64,000 nt of DNA, from assembly GCA_039806955.1 (NCBI GenBank), contig JBDHQI010000019.1, forward strand, positions 11,710 to 75,709. The letters run 5' to 3'. Of the stretch, positions 44,392-53,900 are shown one piece after another. This DNA is from JADLHS01 sp039806955 (GTDB lineage Bacteria; Verrucomicrobiota; Verrucomicrobiia; Limisphaerales; JADLHS01). A program made the position numbers and the translations under genes. The notes beneath the pieces were generated by a model. It was not told the DNA's origin. It ran no database searches and saw only the letters and a program-made list of their open reading frames with translations. How positions within the stretch are numbered: position 1 is the stretch's first letter; each line of letters opens with the position of its first letter.

Positions 44392-45302
44392 ACTGCAACT
44401 CTACCACTGACTGGCTCGCCCATTGGGAGTCCCTGGTCCGACAAAGGGACGCCGGCGAGCACATCACCGCGCTCGTTGCCGACACTGACGACGAGTGGCG
44501 AACCCGCGCCGCAGACTATGCCCGGCACGCCCCACTCCGAAACGAAGGTCGCCGGGTGGCCCAAGCGGTTCTGGCTTCGGCCTGTCAGGTGGTGGCCCAC
44601 GCGACCGTGCTCGATATTGGAGCGGGAACGGGAATCTGGAGCGTGCCACTGGCCAATTGGGCCGCACGGGTCACGGCCTTGGAACCCTCCCCGGCCATGC
44701 GCGCGCAATTGGAAAAAGCGGTGGCGGCGGCCGGCGTTGGCGACCGCGTAACGATTGACCCGCGGGCCTGGCCCGGCATTGAAATTCCGAAGCACGACGT
44801 GGCACTATGCGCCCACGTACTCTACGGAATCGCCGACTTTCGCGGCTGGATTGAGGCCATGACTGCAAGCGCCCGCGAGCTGTGCGTGTTGTTGCTTCGT
44901 GCGCCCGCCGCCGATGATTTCCTGAACGAGGCGCGACGCCTGATTGAGAAAACCCAAGCGGCCAGGCCGGACGCCTTTCTGGCTGCGAACGCGCTGTGGC
45001 AAATGGACCTTCGTCCGCACATCCTGATGGAATCCATCGCCGCGCCTTACTCGGGAACCTACCCTGACCCGGCGGCGGCCCTGGTTGGCCTGAAGCAAAT
45101 CCTTCATTTGCAAGCCGAGTCGCGTTATGACCAATGCTTGACGGAACTGCTGGAGCGGCGGCTGGATCGAACTCCTGAAGGCTTGCGACTACCGCCCCGA
45201 CCACCCACCGCCATTCTGATGTGGCAACCGCCGGGCCACACTCGCACGCTGCTTGAACTACTGGCAGCGCTCACAACGAAATTCTCAACGGAACGCCCGT
45301 GA
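44388..45302 (+). CDS. class I SAM-dependent methyltransferase
   Basis: A 304-residue protein with the SAM-binding motif I VLDIGAGTGIWSVPLA (about 76-91) and motif II near ALEPSPAMRAQLE. The chosen ATG at 44388 overlaps the ATPase stop (ATGA); an in-frame ATG at 44373 also exists. Methyltransferases of this kind accompany ABC importers of this class in some operons; the substrate is unknown. It is the last gene of the co-directional run. Confidence 0.87.
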   Translation: MNCNSTTDWLAHWESLVRQRDAGEHITALVADTDDEWRTRAADYARHAPLRNEGRRVAQAVLASACQVVAHATVLDIGAGTGIWSVPLANWAARVTALEPSPAMRAQLEKAVAAAGVGDRVTIDPRAWPGIEIPKHDVALCAHVLYGIADFRGWIEAMTASARELCVLLLRAPAADDFLNEARRLIEKTQAARPDAFLAANALWQMDLRPHILMESIAAPYSGTYPDPAAALVGLKQILHLQAESRYDQCLTELLERRLDRTPEGLRLPPRPPTAILMWQPPGHTRTLLELLAALTTKFSTERP

Positions 45303-45407
45303 GATTGCGGAGGTGATTCAGTGGGGGAAAGCTTTGATTGAAGTCAGGAGGAGGAATTGACTAGACTGCGGCTGCTTACCAGCTTCACTGGTATCGGTTA
45401 AATTTAC

Positions 45408-46175
45408 ATGGAGCATTCAATGGACAAACATGAATTGAAAAACAAAGTGGCATTGATTGGTGGCGGCGCCAAAAACCTGGGTGGGCTGATCAGTCGCACT
45501 TTTGCGCAGGAAGGCGCCCGGATTTGTGTGCATTACCACGGTGAGGCGACCAAAGCCGAGGCCGACAAAGTGGTGGCGGAGATCAAGACAGGAGGCGGCG
45601 AAGCTTTTGCGGTAGCCGCGGATTTCACCAAGCCGACCGAAGTGGCGGGAATTTTCACTGCCGTCAAACAAAAATTCGGCGGAATTGATATCGCCGTGAA
45701 CACGGTGGGCAAGGTGCTGCGCAAGCCGATCATCGAAACCACCGAAGCGGAATACGACAGCATGATGGCCATTAACGCCAAGGCCGCTTATTTCTTCATC
45801 AAGGAAGCCGGACTGCATTTGAACGAGGGCGGCAAAATCATCACCATCGTCACCTCGCTGCTGGCCGCTTTCACTGATGGTTATTCGACCTATGCGGGCG
45901 GCAAGGCGCCGGTGGAACACTTCACCCGCGCGGCGGCCAAAGAATTCGCCAAACGCGGCATTTCCGTCACGGCGGTTGGTCCCGGCCCAATGGATACTCC
46001 TTTCTTTTACGGTCAGGAAACGCCTGAACGCGTGGCGTACCACAAATCACAATCGCTCAATGGCGATTTGACCAAGATCGAAGACATCGCCCCCATCGTG
46101 AAATTTTTAGCGACGGAAGGCTGGTGGATTACCGGTCAAACCATCTTCGCCAACGGCGGCTACACCACGCGTTGA
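45408..46175 (+). CDS. short-chain dehydrogenase/reductase
   Basis: A 255-residue SDR oxidoreductase. The cofactor motif is IGGGAKNLGGLISRTFAQEG, with the catalytic Tyr and Lys in the STYAGGKAPVEHF stretch and the upstream Ser in VTSLLAAF. This follows the classical SDR pattern, but the motif is YAGGK rather than YxxSK. The C-terminus ends WWITGQTIFANGGYTTR, typical of the family. Substrate unknown. Start is the ATG at 45408; an in-frame ATG at 45420 is an alternative. The gene is convergent with xylA. Confidence 0.92.
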   Translation: MEHSMDKHELKNKVALIGGGAKNLGGLISRTFAQEGARICVHYHGEATKAEADKVVAEIKTGGGEAFAVAADFTKPTEVAGIFTAVKQKFGGIDIAVNTVGKVLRKPIIETTEAEYDSMMAINAKAAYFFIKEAGLHLNEGGKIITIVTSLLAAFTDGYSTYAGGKAPVEHFTRAAAKEFAKRGISVTAVGPGPMDTPFFYGQETPERVAYHKSQSLNGDLTKIEDIAPIVKFLATEGWWITGQTIFANGGYTTR

Positions 46176-46293
46176 TCCCTTGGAGTTTCGGGTTGAGAAA
46201 CACCAAACCAGAACGGTGATTTCTCGTTGCTGGCATTTGGGGGGATTGCCGCAACCCCAAGGCAACGAACTTCAAACCGCCTGGCCACAACGC

Positions 46294-46318
46294 GCGCGCA
46301 ACCCAACGGCGTGCGCGC
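46294..46318. terminator. GC-rich stem-loop between convergent genes
   Basis: A perfect 7-bp stem (GCGCGCA with TGCGCGC) with an 11-base loop, in the gap between the SDR and xylA stops. Followed by TTT on the plus strand; could act for the plus-strand gene or for both. Confidence 0.45.
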
Positions 46319-46324
46319 TTTCGT

Positions 46325-47638
46325 TCAGATGAACTCGTTGATCAAGTTTTCCAGATACTCCTGGCGGCCGCTGGCATTGGCTGTGATCTCGCCTTTTTCG
46401 AGCATGTACGCCTCCAGCTCCTTGAATCCGACTTTGCCCTTTTCGATCTTGGCGCCGATGCCCGAGTCCCATGAGGCGTAACGCTGCCGCACAAATTTGT
46501 CCAAGCGTCCATCCTGACGAATCGCCACGGCGATTTTGAGACCGCGCGCAAAAGCGTCCATGCCGCCGATATGCGCGTGAAACAAATCCACCGGCTCAAA
46601 ACTCTCGCGCCGCACTTTCGCATCAAAGTTGACCCCGCCGGTTTTAAAGCCGCCATACTTCAGCACGCTCAACATTGTGTACGTGGTGAGGTAAATGCTG
46701 GTCGGGAACTGATCGGTGTCCCAGCCGAGCAATTCATCGCCCGTATTTGCGTCAATGGACCCCAGCGCGCCCGCCGCGCCAGCGACTTCCAATTCGTGCT
46801 GCATGGTGTGCCCGGCCAGCGTGGCGTGATTGGTTTCCACGTTCAGTTTGAAATACGGCAACAATCCGTAGGCGCGCAGAAAATTCAAACACGCCGCCGC
46901 ATCTGAATCGTATTGATGCTTGGTCGGCTCTTTCGGTTTGGGTTCGATGTAAAATTGCCCCTTGAAGCCGATCTGCTTTTTATAGTCCACCGCGAGGTGC
47001 AGCAATCTAGCCATGTGATCCTGCTCGCGTTTGAGGTCCGTGTTGAGCAACGTCATGTAGCCTTCGCGCCCACCCCAAAAAGTGTAACCGCCGCCCTTCA
47101 GTTCATGTGTGATCTCCAGCGCCTTCTTGATCTGTGCTGCCGCGAACGCAAAAGCGTCTGCGTTACAACTCGTGCCGGCTCCGTGCATGAAGCGTGGATT
47201 GGAAAATAGATTAGCCGTTCCCCACAGTAACTTGATCCCGGTCCGCTTCTGTTCGGCCTTCAGCACCCGGACCACGGCATCCAGATTTTTGTTGCTCGCG
47301 CGCAAACTGTCGCCTTCCGGCGCCAGATCGCGGTCGTGAAAGCAATAAAACGGCGCGCCGAGTTTTTCCAAAAATTCAAACGCCACGCGCGCGCGATTTT
47401 CGGCATTGGCGACTGAATTGGAGCCGTCATCCCAGGGGCGCTGCATGGTGCCGACCCCGAAGGGATCGCTGCCCGTGCCCCGGAACGTGTGCCAATACGC
47501 CACGGCAAAGCGCAAGTGCTCGCGCATCGTTTTGCCGCCCACCACCGCATCGGCATTGTAGTGCTTGAACGCGAGCGGATTCTTGGACTTCGGACCTTCG
47601 TATTTGATCTTTGGAATTTTCGGAAATGCTGCGGGCAT
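46325..47638 (-). CDS. xylA: xylose isomerase
   Basis: Converts D-xylose to D-xylulose; 437 residues, as in the class II type. Motifs: FRGTGSDPFGVGTMQRPW, the catalytic-His segment FYCFHDRDLAPEG, KLLWGTANLFSNPRFMHGAGT and FYIEPKPKEPTKHQYDSD, which hold the metal and proton-shuttle residues. Start ATG at 47638 precedes PAAFPKIPKIKYEG; an extension to 47782 lacks family similarity. No xylulokinase or xylose transporter is adjacent. Divergent from the tRNA-Ala gene. Confidence 0.97.
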   Translation of the reverse strand: MPAAFPKIPKIKYEGPKSKNPLAFKHYNADAVVGGKTMREHLRFAVAYWHTFRGTGSDPFGVGTMQRPWDDGSNSVANAENRARVAFEFLEKLGAPFYCFHDRDLAPEGDSLRASNKNLDAVVRVLKAEQKRTGIKLLWGTANLFSNPRFMHGAGTSCNADAFAFAAAQIKKALEITHELKGGGYTFWGGREGYMTLLNTDLKREQDHMARLLHLAVDYKKQIGFKGQFYIEPKPKEPTKHQYDSDAAACLNFLRAYGLLPYFKLNVETNHATLAGHTMQHELEVAGAAGALGSIDANTGDELLGWDTDQFPTSIYLTTYTMLSVLKYGGFKTGGVNFDAKVRRESFEPVDLFHAHIGGMDAFARGLKIAVAIRQDGRLDKFVRQRYASWDSGIGAKIEKGKVGFKELEAYMLEKGEITANASGRQEYLENLINEFI

Positions 47639-47844
47639 GATGTTGTTATTCGTTATCACCAACCTCCTGAAGCGGCCCACGCAAACCAGGGCGCGGCAGC
47701 CCGGCTTCAGGTCAATCTGGTGACAAGGATGCCGGGCCGGATTCGCTTTGGCAATCTTTCCGTGCAACGGGACGGCGCGCAATGGAGTCTGGAGTTGCGC
47801 TGGGCTGGTAATTCTGCCAACACTATGTCGTCGGAAGCGTGGCC

Positions 47845-47920
47845 GGGGTCTTAGCTCAGTTGGTAGAGCGTCTCGTTCGCAATGAGAAGGTCAGGGGTTC
47901 GAACCCCCTAGACTCCACCA
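47845..47920 (+). tRNA. tRNA-Ala (anticodon CGC)
   Basis: 76 bases fold into a cloverleaf: 7-bp acceptor with a G3:U70 wobble (the alanine identity pair), D-arm GCTC/GAGC, anticodon stem TCTCG with TGAGA around loop TTCGCAA (anticodon CGC), T-arm with GTTCGAA, and an encoded 3' CCA. Confidence 0.95.
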
Positions 47921-47966
47921 GCCCCTCCCCGAGGACCTGCCCAGTTACACAAAACGTATCAACCTT

Positions 47967-48431
47967 ATGCCCCGCCCGACCTCGCTGGTAAAAATAATGA
48001 TCGGGGTGGGTCTCGCCAGCGTGCTGCTCTACTTTGTCGGCTTTTCCTGGATTGAACATAATCGCTATAAAAAGGGACCTTGGGAATTTACCTTTCTCGA
48101 AACCAACCAGACCCCGGCGCTGCAAATCACTCAACCTGCCCTGGGACTGAGCAACGTAACCCTTGTCTTTTTCGACGCACCTGCGCCCGCCAACCTGCCG
48201 CAAACGGTTCGCTTCCAGTTGGGAGAAAAGCCGCCTTTCGAGCTTCCATTTGGGCGTTGCGTATTCCTTGATACCTTGTTCCTGCCGGGCACCGTCGTGG
48301 TGAACGTGTTTGGGCACGAAATTCAGGCGTTGCCGCGCACGCTGACCATTGACCGCATTGAGCGGCCCTGGAAATCCGGGGAGAAAATTCTTTTGACCAA
48401 CGGCGCCTCCGCTACATTGTCCCCTGAGTGA
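47967..48431 (+). CDS. small membrane-anchored protein of unknown function
   Basis: A 154-residue protein with one N-terminal helix (residues 8-26, KIMIGVGLASVLLYFVGFS) and a beta-rich extracytoplasmic domain (VTLVFFDAPAPANLPQTVRF; CVFLDTLFLPGTVVVNVFG). No conserved motif is recognised. It lies just before a TrpG/PabA-type gene with 3 bases between, so the two may be co-transcribed, but no functional link is evident. Confidence 0.75.
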   Translation: MPRPTSLVKIMIGVGLASVLLYFVGFSWIEHNRYKKGPWEFTFLETNQTPALQITQPALGLSNVTLVFFDAPAPANLPQTVRFQLGEKPPFELPFGRCVFLDTLFLPGTVVVNVFGHEIQALPRTLTIDRIERPWKSGEKILLTNGASATLSPE

Positions 48432-48434
48432 GAT

Positions 48435-49001
48435 ATGTTGCTGGTCATTGATAACTACGACTCGTTCACCTACAACATCGTGCAATACCTCGGCACGATG
48501 GCGGTGGACTTGCAAATCGTCCGCAACGACCAGATCACCGTGACACAAGCGCGGAAACTGCAGCCGGAGCGCCTGCTCATTTCCCCCGGCCCCTGTACGC
48601 CACAGGAAGCGGGCGTTTCCAATGAAATTCTGCGCGCCTTGGGGCCAACCATTCCCACGCTCGGAGTCTGTCTTGGACATCAATGTATCGGCCATGTCTT
48701 TGGGGCCAACGTCGTGGTCAACCATCAGATGATGCACGGCAAAACTTCGCTCATTCAACACAACGGAAAGGAATTGTTCGCCGGAATGCCCAATCCCTTC
48801 CCGGCCACACGATATCACTCTCTGATCATCGAGCGCGCTTCCCTGCCCGCTTGTCTGGAAGTCACGGCGGAAACCGACGCCGGTGAAATCATGGGGGTAC
48901 GCCACAAGGAATTTCCCATCTGGGGCGTGCAGTTTCATCCCGAAAGCATCCTCACCGAAAACGGTGCCGATATTTTTCGTAATTTCCTGAAACTGAAATA
49001 A
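48435..49001 (+). CDS. glutamine amidotransferase (anthranilate or aminodeoxychorismate synthase component II)
   Basis: A 188-residue type 1 glutamine amidotransferase. Catalytic Cys in GVCLGHQ (about residue 80), the HxE pair in GVQFHPESIL near the end, and the oxyanion motif LLISPGPCTPQEAG are intact. The length matches TrpG/PabA. These supply ammonia for anthranilate (tryptophan) or aminodeoxychorismate (folate); the same subunit can serve both. No component I gene (trpE or pabB) is adjacent, so the role is not settled. Confidence 0.93.
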   Translation: MLLVIDNYDSFTYNIVQYLGTMAVDLQIVRNDQITVTQARKLQPERLLISPGPCTPQEAGVSNEILRALGPTIPTLGVCLGHQCIGHVFGANVVVNHQMMHGKTSLIQHNGKELFAGMPNPFPATRYHSLIIERASLPACLEVTAETDAGEIMGVRHKEFPIWGVQFHPESILTENGADIFRNFLKLK

Positions 49002-49110
49002 GCGATCCGGCGTGGATGGCTTCCACCTCCGTTCGGAGGGAAATAAACCGATCCGCCATAGCAACCGGGGCGCTTGACCGGATGCTTCGCTCTACCCTAC
49101 GTTCGTGGTC

Positions 49111-50730
49111 ATGTCGCCGCGCAAAATTGGATTGGCCATTTTCGGAATCGTCACACTAATCGGATTGAATTCCCCGGGCGCACCCCGGCCGAACATTCTG
49201 CTGATCCTGACGGATGACATGGGCTTTTCCGATCTCGGTTGTTATGGCAGCGAGATTGCCACGCCAAACCTGGATCGGCTGGCAGCCGAGGGACTGCGCT
49301 TCACTCAATTTTACAATACCGCTCGCTGCTGGTCGTCACGCGGTTGCCTGATGACCGGCTATTACGCGCAGGCCATTCGGCGGGACACACTGCCGGACAT
49401 TCCCAGCGGCGGCAACGGCAAACGCCCCCGTTGGGCGCCCTTGGTCAGCAAATTTCTGCAAGCCGCCGGGTATCGCTGTTATCATTCCGGCAAATGGCAC
49501 ATTGACGGAGACCCACGACAAAACGGTTTTCATCACAGCTACGAAGTGCGGAATGAGAATAACAACTTTCGGCCCGGCGCCGACAGGGCAGACGGTCGCC
49601 CGGTGCCGCCGCCGGAGAACTATTATTCCGCCACCGCGTTTGCGGATCACGCCATCAAATGCCTGAAAGAACACGCGGCCAATTACGCGAACCAACCTTT
49701 CTTTGCCTACCTGTGCTTCATCACGCCGCATTTTCCGTTGCAAGCGCCCGCCGCCGATATTGCGAAATATGCGCACACTTACGACGCCGGTTGGAACGTG
49801 ATGGCGCAACGGCGCTACGAGCGGATGACGACTCTGGGGCTGGTGCATCACGCCCTGCCGCCAATGCAGCGCGACGTCGGACCGCCGTATTATTTTCCCG
49901 AAGCGTTGCGGCAACTGGGCGACGGAGAAATCAATCGGCCGTTTCCGTGGAGTGAGCTGACGCCGGTTCAGCAAAAATTTCAGGCTGCCAAAATGTCGGT
50001 TCATGCCGCGATGGTGGATCGGATTGATCAGGAGATCGGACGGGTGCTGGAGCAACTTCAAGCCATGGGCGCTTACGAAAACACGTTGATTCTCTTCGCC
50101 TCCGACAACGGCGCGAGTGCGGAAATCATGGTGCGCGGCGACGGTCATGATCCCGCCGCGCCGCCGGGTTCAGCTCAATCCTTCCTTTGCCTGGGACCGG
50201 GCTGGTCGAGCGCCTGCAACACGCCGTTTCGTCTGCACAAAACCTGGGTGCATGAAGGCGGGATCGCCGCCCCGTTGATTGCGCATTGGCCGGCAGGTTT
50301 CAACGCACGCGGCGAATTGCGCACTACTCCCGCCCACTTCATTGACGTGGTGCCGACCTTGCTGGAAGTCGCGCAAACCGAAAAACCAAAAATAATTCAA
50401 AACCTCCCGGTCCCGCCCGCTCCCGGAAAAAGTTTGGTCAGCGTGTTTGCCAAAGACGGCAGCGTCACGCATGACCAGCTTTGGTGGTTGCACGAGGATA
50501 ATCGCGCGATCCGCGTCGGCGATTGGAAACTCGTCTCCACCAAAGGCCCGTGGGAATTGTATGATCTCACCACGGATCGCGGTGAATCGCATAACCTGGC
50601 GGGGCGGCATCCCGAAAAAGTGAAGGAGTTGGCGACGCTTTGGCAGGCACAGACAGCGCAGATTCGGGAGCTGGCCCTGACCGATTTAGCACCGCCAGCA
50701 GAAAGCGTGACGCCCAAGAGTTCAAAGTAA
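49111..50730 (+). CDS. exported sulfatase (alkaline phosphatase superfamily)
   Basis: A 539-residue exported sulfatase. A signal-like hydrophobic N-terminus is followed by PNILLILTDDMGFSDLGCYG, with the metal-binding Asp pair. The formylglycine site is CWSSRGCLMTG near residue 73: the Cys is present but the canonical C-x-P-S-R is C-W-S-S-R here, with Ser in place of Pro. Further family signatures are YHSGKWHI and LFASDNGAS. It may hydrolyse sulfate esters of glycans. No sulfatase-maturating enzyme gene is visible in this window. ATG at 49111 chosen over GTG at 49105. Confidence 0.92.
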   Translation: MSPRKIGLAIFGIVTLIGLNSPGAPRPNILLILTDDMGFSDLGCYGSEIATPNLDRLAAEGLRFTQFYNTARCWSSRGCLMTGYYAQAIRRDTLPDIPSGGNGKRPRWAPLVSKFLQAAGYRCYHSGKWHIDGDPRQNGFHHSYEVRNENNNFRPGADRADGRPVPPPENYYSATAFADHAIKCLKEHAANYANQPFFAYLCFITPHFPLQAPAADIAKYAHTYDAGWNVMAQRRYERMTTLGLVHHALPPMQRDVGPPYYFPEALRQLGDGEINRPFPWSELTPVQQKFQAAKMSVHAAMVDRIDQEIGRVLEQLQAMGAYENTLILFASDNGASAEIMVRGDGHDPAAPPGSAQSFLCLGPGWSSACNTPFRLHKTWVHEGGIAAPLIAHWPAGFNARGELRTTPAHFIDVVPTLLEVAQTEKPKIIQNLPVPPAPGKSLVSVFAKDGSVTHDQLWWLHEDNRAIRVGDWKLVSTKGPWELYDLTTDRGESHNLAGRHPEKVKELATLWQAQTAQIRELALTDLAPPAESVTPKSSK

Positions 50731-50731
50731 A

Positions 50732-50797
50732 TTAGTGTCTGGCCGGAAGCGCGTGTTTTTTGCGCTGCAATCAGGCGCGTTTCCGGCCAGGCACTAA
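50732..50797. terminator. long inverted repeat between convergent sulfatase and secA
   Basis: Two 22-base arms (50732-50753 and 50776-50797) pair with only two mismatches, around a 22-base loop containing six T residues. It begins one base after the sulfatase stop. Possible bidirectional terminator or a small mobile repeat; the arm length is unusual for a simple terminator. Confidence 0.6.
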
Positions 50798-50970
50798 TTA
50801 GCGGCGGAATCGAACGAGAATCGTCATTTCAATTATCCCCACCGGTCCTGAGCAATTGCCATCAGAACGGCAAATGGATTGGTTTTCTACACCACGCACA
50901 CATCCTCAACTTTTTTGAGAAATCGGGACCGCCCCTCACGGCGCAGATTGGATGGGCGGAGTTCAGCGGT

Positions 50971-53900
50971 CTATCGTCCGCAACACTGCTTGTATTTTTT
51001 GCCGCTGCCGCACGGACAGGGATCATTGCGTCCCACCTTCGGCCCGGAACGCACGGGTTTGTTCTTTTCCACGGCCGCGGCCGCTTCACTGACCACGTCA
51101 CTGGCTTTTTCCTGGGCGGCGGCTTCACCCGCACCGCCAAAAGTGCTGGCGGTTTGATGCAGCGTCCGCTGCGGCACGTTGCGCAGAAAGTTTTCGAAGG
51201 CGGCCAGGGACGAGGCGCTGCGGAAGATGTTGTGGCAAATCTCGGTTTTGATGTTCACCATCAACTCGTCAAAAATCTTGTAGCCCTCCGTCTTGTATTC
51301 GATCAGCGGATCGAGCTGTCCATGCGCGCGCAGGCCGATGCTGTAGCGCAAGCTATCCATGTCGTACAAGTGCTCCTGCCACAGCCGGTCAATGGCGCTC
51401 AGGATGGTATAGCGCTCCACCGCTACCAGCTTGTCCGGCTCTTCAAAACTAACCTTCAACTCGTAGGCCTTGCGAATGCTGTCGCTGATGAAATGGCACA
51501 CGGCAAATTGCGCCGCGCTCAATCCGTCGTAAAGCGAACCTGAAACCGGCTCTTCGGTGCCGGATTGCGCCGCCTTGAGCAGTTCGCCCTCGGGCATGCC
51601 CAGCGGGAAGTTCGCGTTCACCCAATCCGCCAGGCCGCGCAGATTCCACTGTTCCTGGTCATAATCGCCCTTGGTGAATTGTTCCACCTTGGTAATCGTG
51701 ACTTCCTCCATCACGTCCATCAACCGGTCGCGCACATCGGTGGCGTGGATGATTTCGTTGCGAAAACCATAAATCACCTCGCGCTGTTTGTTCATCACGT
51801 CGTCATATTCCAACGTGCGTTTGCGGATTTGGAAATTGTGCTGTTCCACCCGCTTTTGGGCCTGGCCGATCGAGCGGTTGAGCAAGGGATGCTCCAACTC
51901 CTGCCCTTCCTCCAGCCCGAGTTTTTCCATGTACTTGACGATGTTGCCCGCGCCGAACAACCGCATCAGATCATCTTCCAAAGAAACAAAAAAGTGTGAT
52001 GAACCCGGATCGCCCTGACGCGAGCAACGACCGCGCAACTGCCGGTCAATGCGGCGGGCCTCGTGACGTTCCGTCGCCAAAACGTGCAACCCGCCCAACT
52101 CCGCCACGCCCGGACCGAGTTTAATATCCGTGCCGCGCCCCGCCATGTTCGTGGCGATGGTGATGGCGCCCCGCTGTCCGGCGCGGGCCACGATTTCGGC
52201 TTCCTGCTGGTGATGTTTCGCGTTCAGCACCGAGTGAACCAACTTCTCCCGGTTCAGCATCTTGGAGAGCAACTCACTGACCTCGACGGAAATCGTGCCG
52301 ACCAGGATTGGCCGCCCCTGGGCGTGGATAGTTTTGATTTCCTTCAACACGGCGGTGTATTTCTCCCGCTTTGTTTTATAGACCGAGTCGTTGGCGTCCT
52401 TGCGCAGACAGGGTTTGTTGGTCGGGATGACCATCACGCCGAGTTTATAAATGTCCAGGAACTCGCCCGCCTCGGTTTCCGCCGTGCCCGTCATGCCGGC
52501 CAGTTTGTGATACAGACGGAAATAATTTTGAATCGTAATGGTCGCCAGCGTCTGCGTTTCGCGTTCGATCTCGACGCCTTCCTTGGCTTCCACCGCCTGA
52601 TGCAAACCATCGCTCCAACGGCGCCCCGGCATCAAGCGCCCGGTATTCTGGTCCACGATGAGCACCTTGTTTTCCTGCACCACGTATTCCACGTCCTTGG
52701 CGTAAAGCGAATACGCCTTCAGCAACTGCGAGATGGAATGAATCTTCTGCGCCTTGGTTTCAAAGTCACTTTGCAGCTTGGCCTTGGCTTCGAGCCGCTG
52801 CCGTGGATCAAGATCGGGCGATGAATCAATTTCGTGAATGGCCACGCCCAAATCCGGCAGCACAAACGCATCCGGATCCTGAGGCGACATCAAATTGCGC
52901 CCCTTCTCCGTCAGATCGGCTTCGTGACTTTTCTCGTCAATCGCGAAGAACATCTGCTCCTTCTCCGCATACAGCTCGACCTTCTTTTGATCGAGATGCA
53001 ACGAAAGCTCGGCCTCGTTCATCATCTTGAGGTTGTCCGGCTCTTCCAACAATTTGAGCAACACTTCGGATTTGGGCTGTCCCGTCTTCACCCGGAACAA
53101 CAGCAAACCGATTTCCCGGCGCAACGCATCCGGATTTTGAGGATTTTCACCGTTGGTGGGATTGAGCTTTTTCAGTAAACCTTCGGCTTCCGATAAAAAC
53201 CTCGCGCACAAGCGTTCCTGCGCGCGCACAACGGATTCCACCAGCGGCTTCCACTGCGCGTATTGCTCATCAAACGTTCGCACCGCCGGGCCGCTGATGA
53301 TGAGCGGCACGCGCGCCTCATCAATGAGGATCGAGTCCACTTCGTCCACGATCGCGTAATAGTGGCCGCGTTGGACCTGTTCCTCCTTGCGCGTGGCCAT
53401 GCCGTTGTCGCGCAGGTAATCGAAGCCGAACTCGGCGTTGGTACCGTAAGTGATGTCGCAGTTGTATTGCTCGCGGCGGATGTGCGGCGGCTGATCGTGC
53501 AGGATGCAACCCACCGTCAACCCGAGAAATTTATAGACCGCTCCCATCCATTCCGAGTCACGGGAAGCGAGATAATCGTTCACCGTCACGACGTGTGCGC
53601 CCCGTCCGGTCAGCGCGTTCAAATACACCGGCGCGGTAGCCACGAGTGTTTTACCTTCACCCGTCGCCATTTCCGCAATCTTGCCGGTGTGCAACGCAAT
53701 GCCGCCAATCAACTGCACGTCAAAGGGAATCATTTCCCATTTGGTGGGATGTCCGCGGACGCTGACCTCCTGACCGTACAAGCGGCGGCAGGTATTCTTC
53801 ACCACCGCAAACGCTTCCGGCATGATTTCCGTCAGCCGCGCCGCAAGTTTGGCGTCATCTTCAATCGCGGAAAGCTCCGCCTTCCAAGCGGCGGTCTTCG

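Noticed and set aside
47639..47782. N-terminal extension of xylose isomerase
   Set aside because: Family alignment starts at the ATG at 47638; the extension is unrelated and basic.
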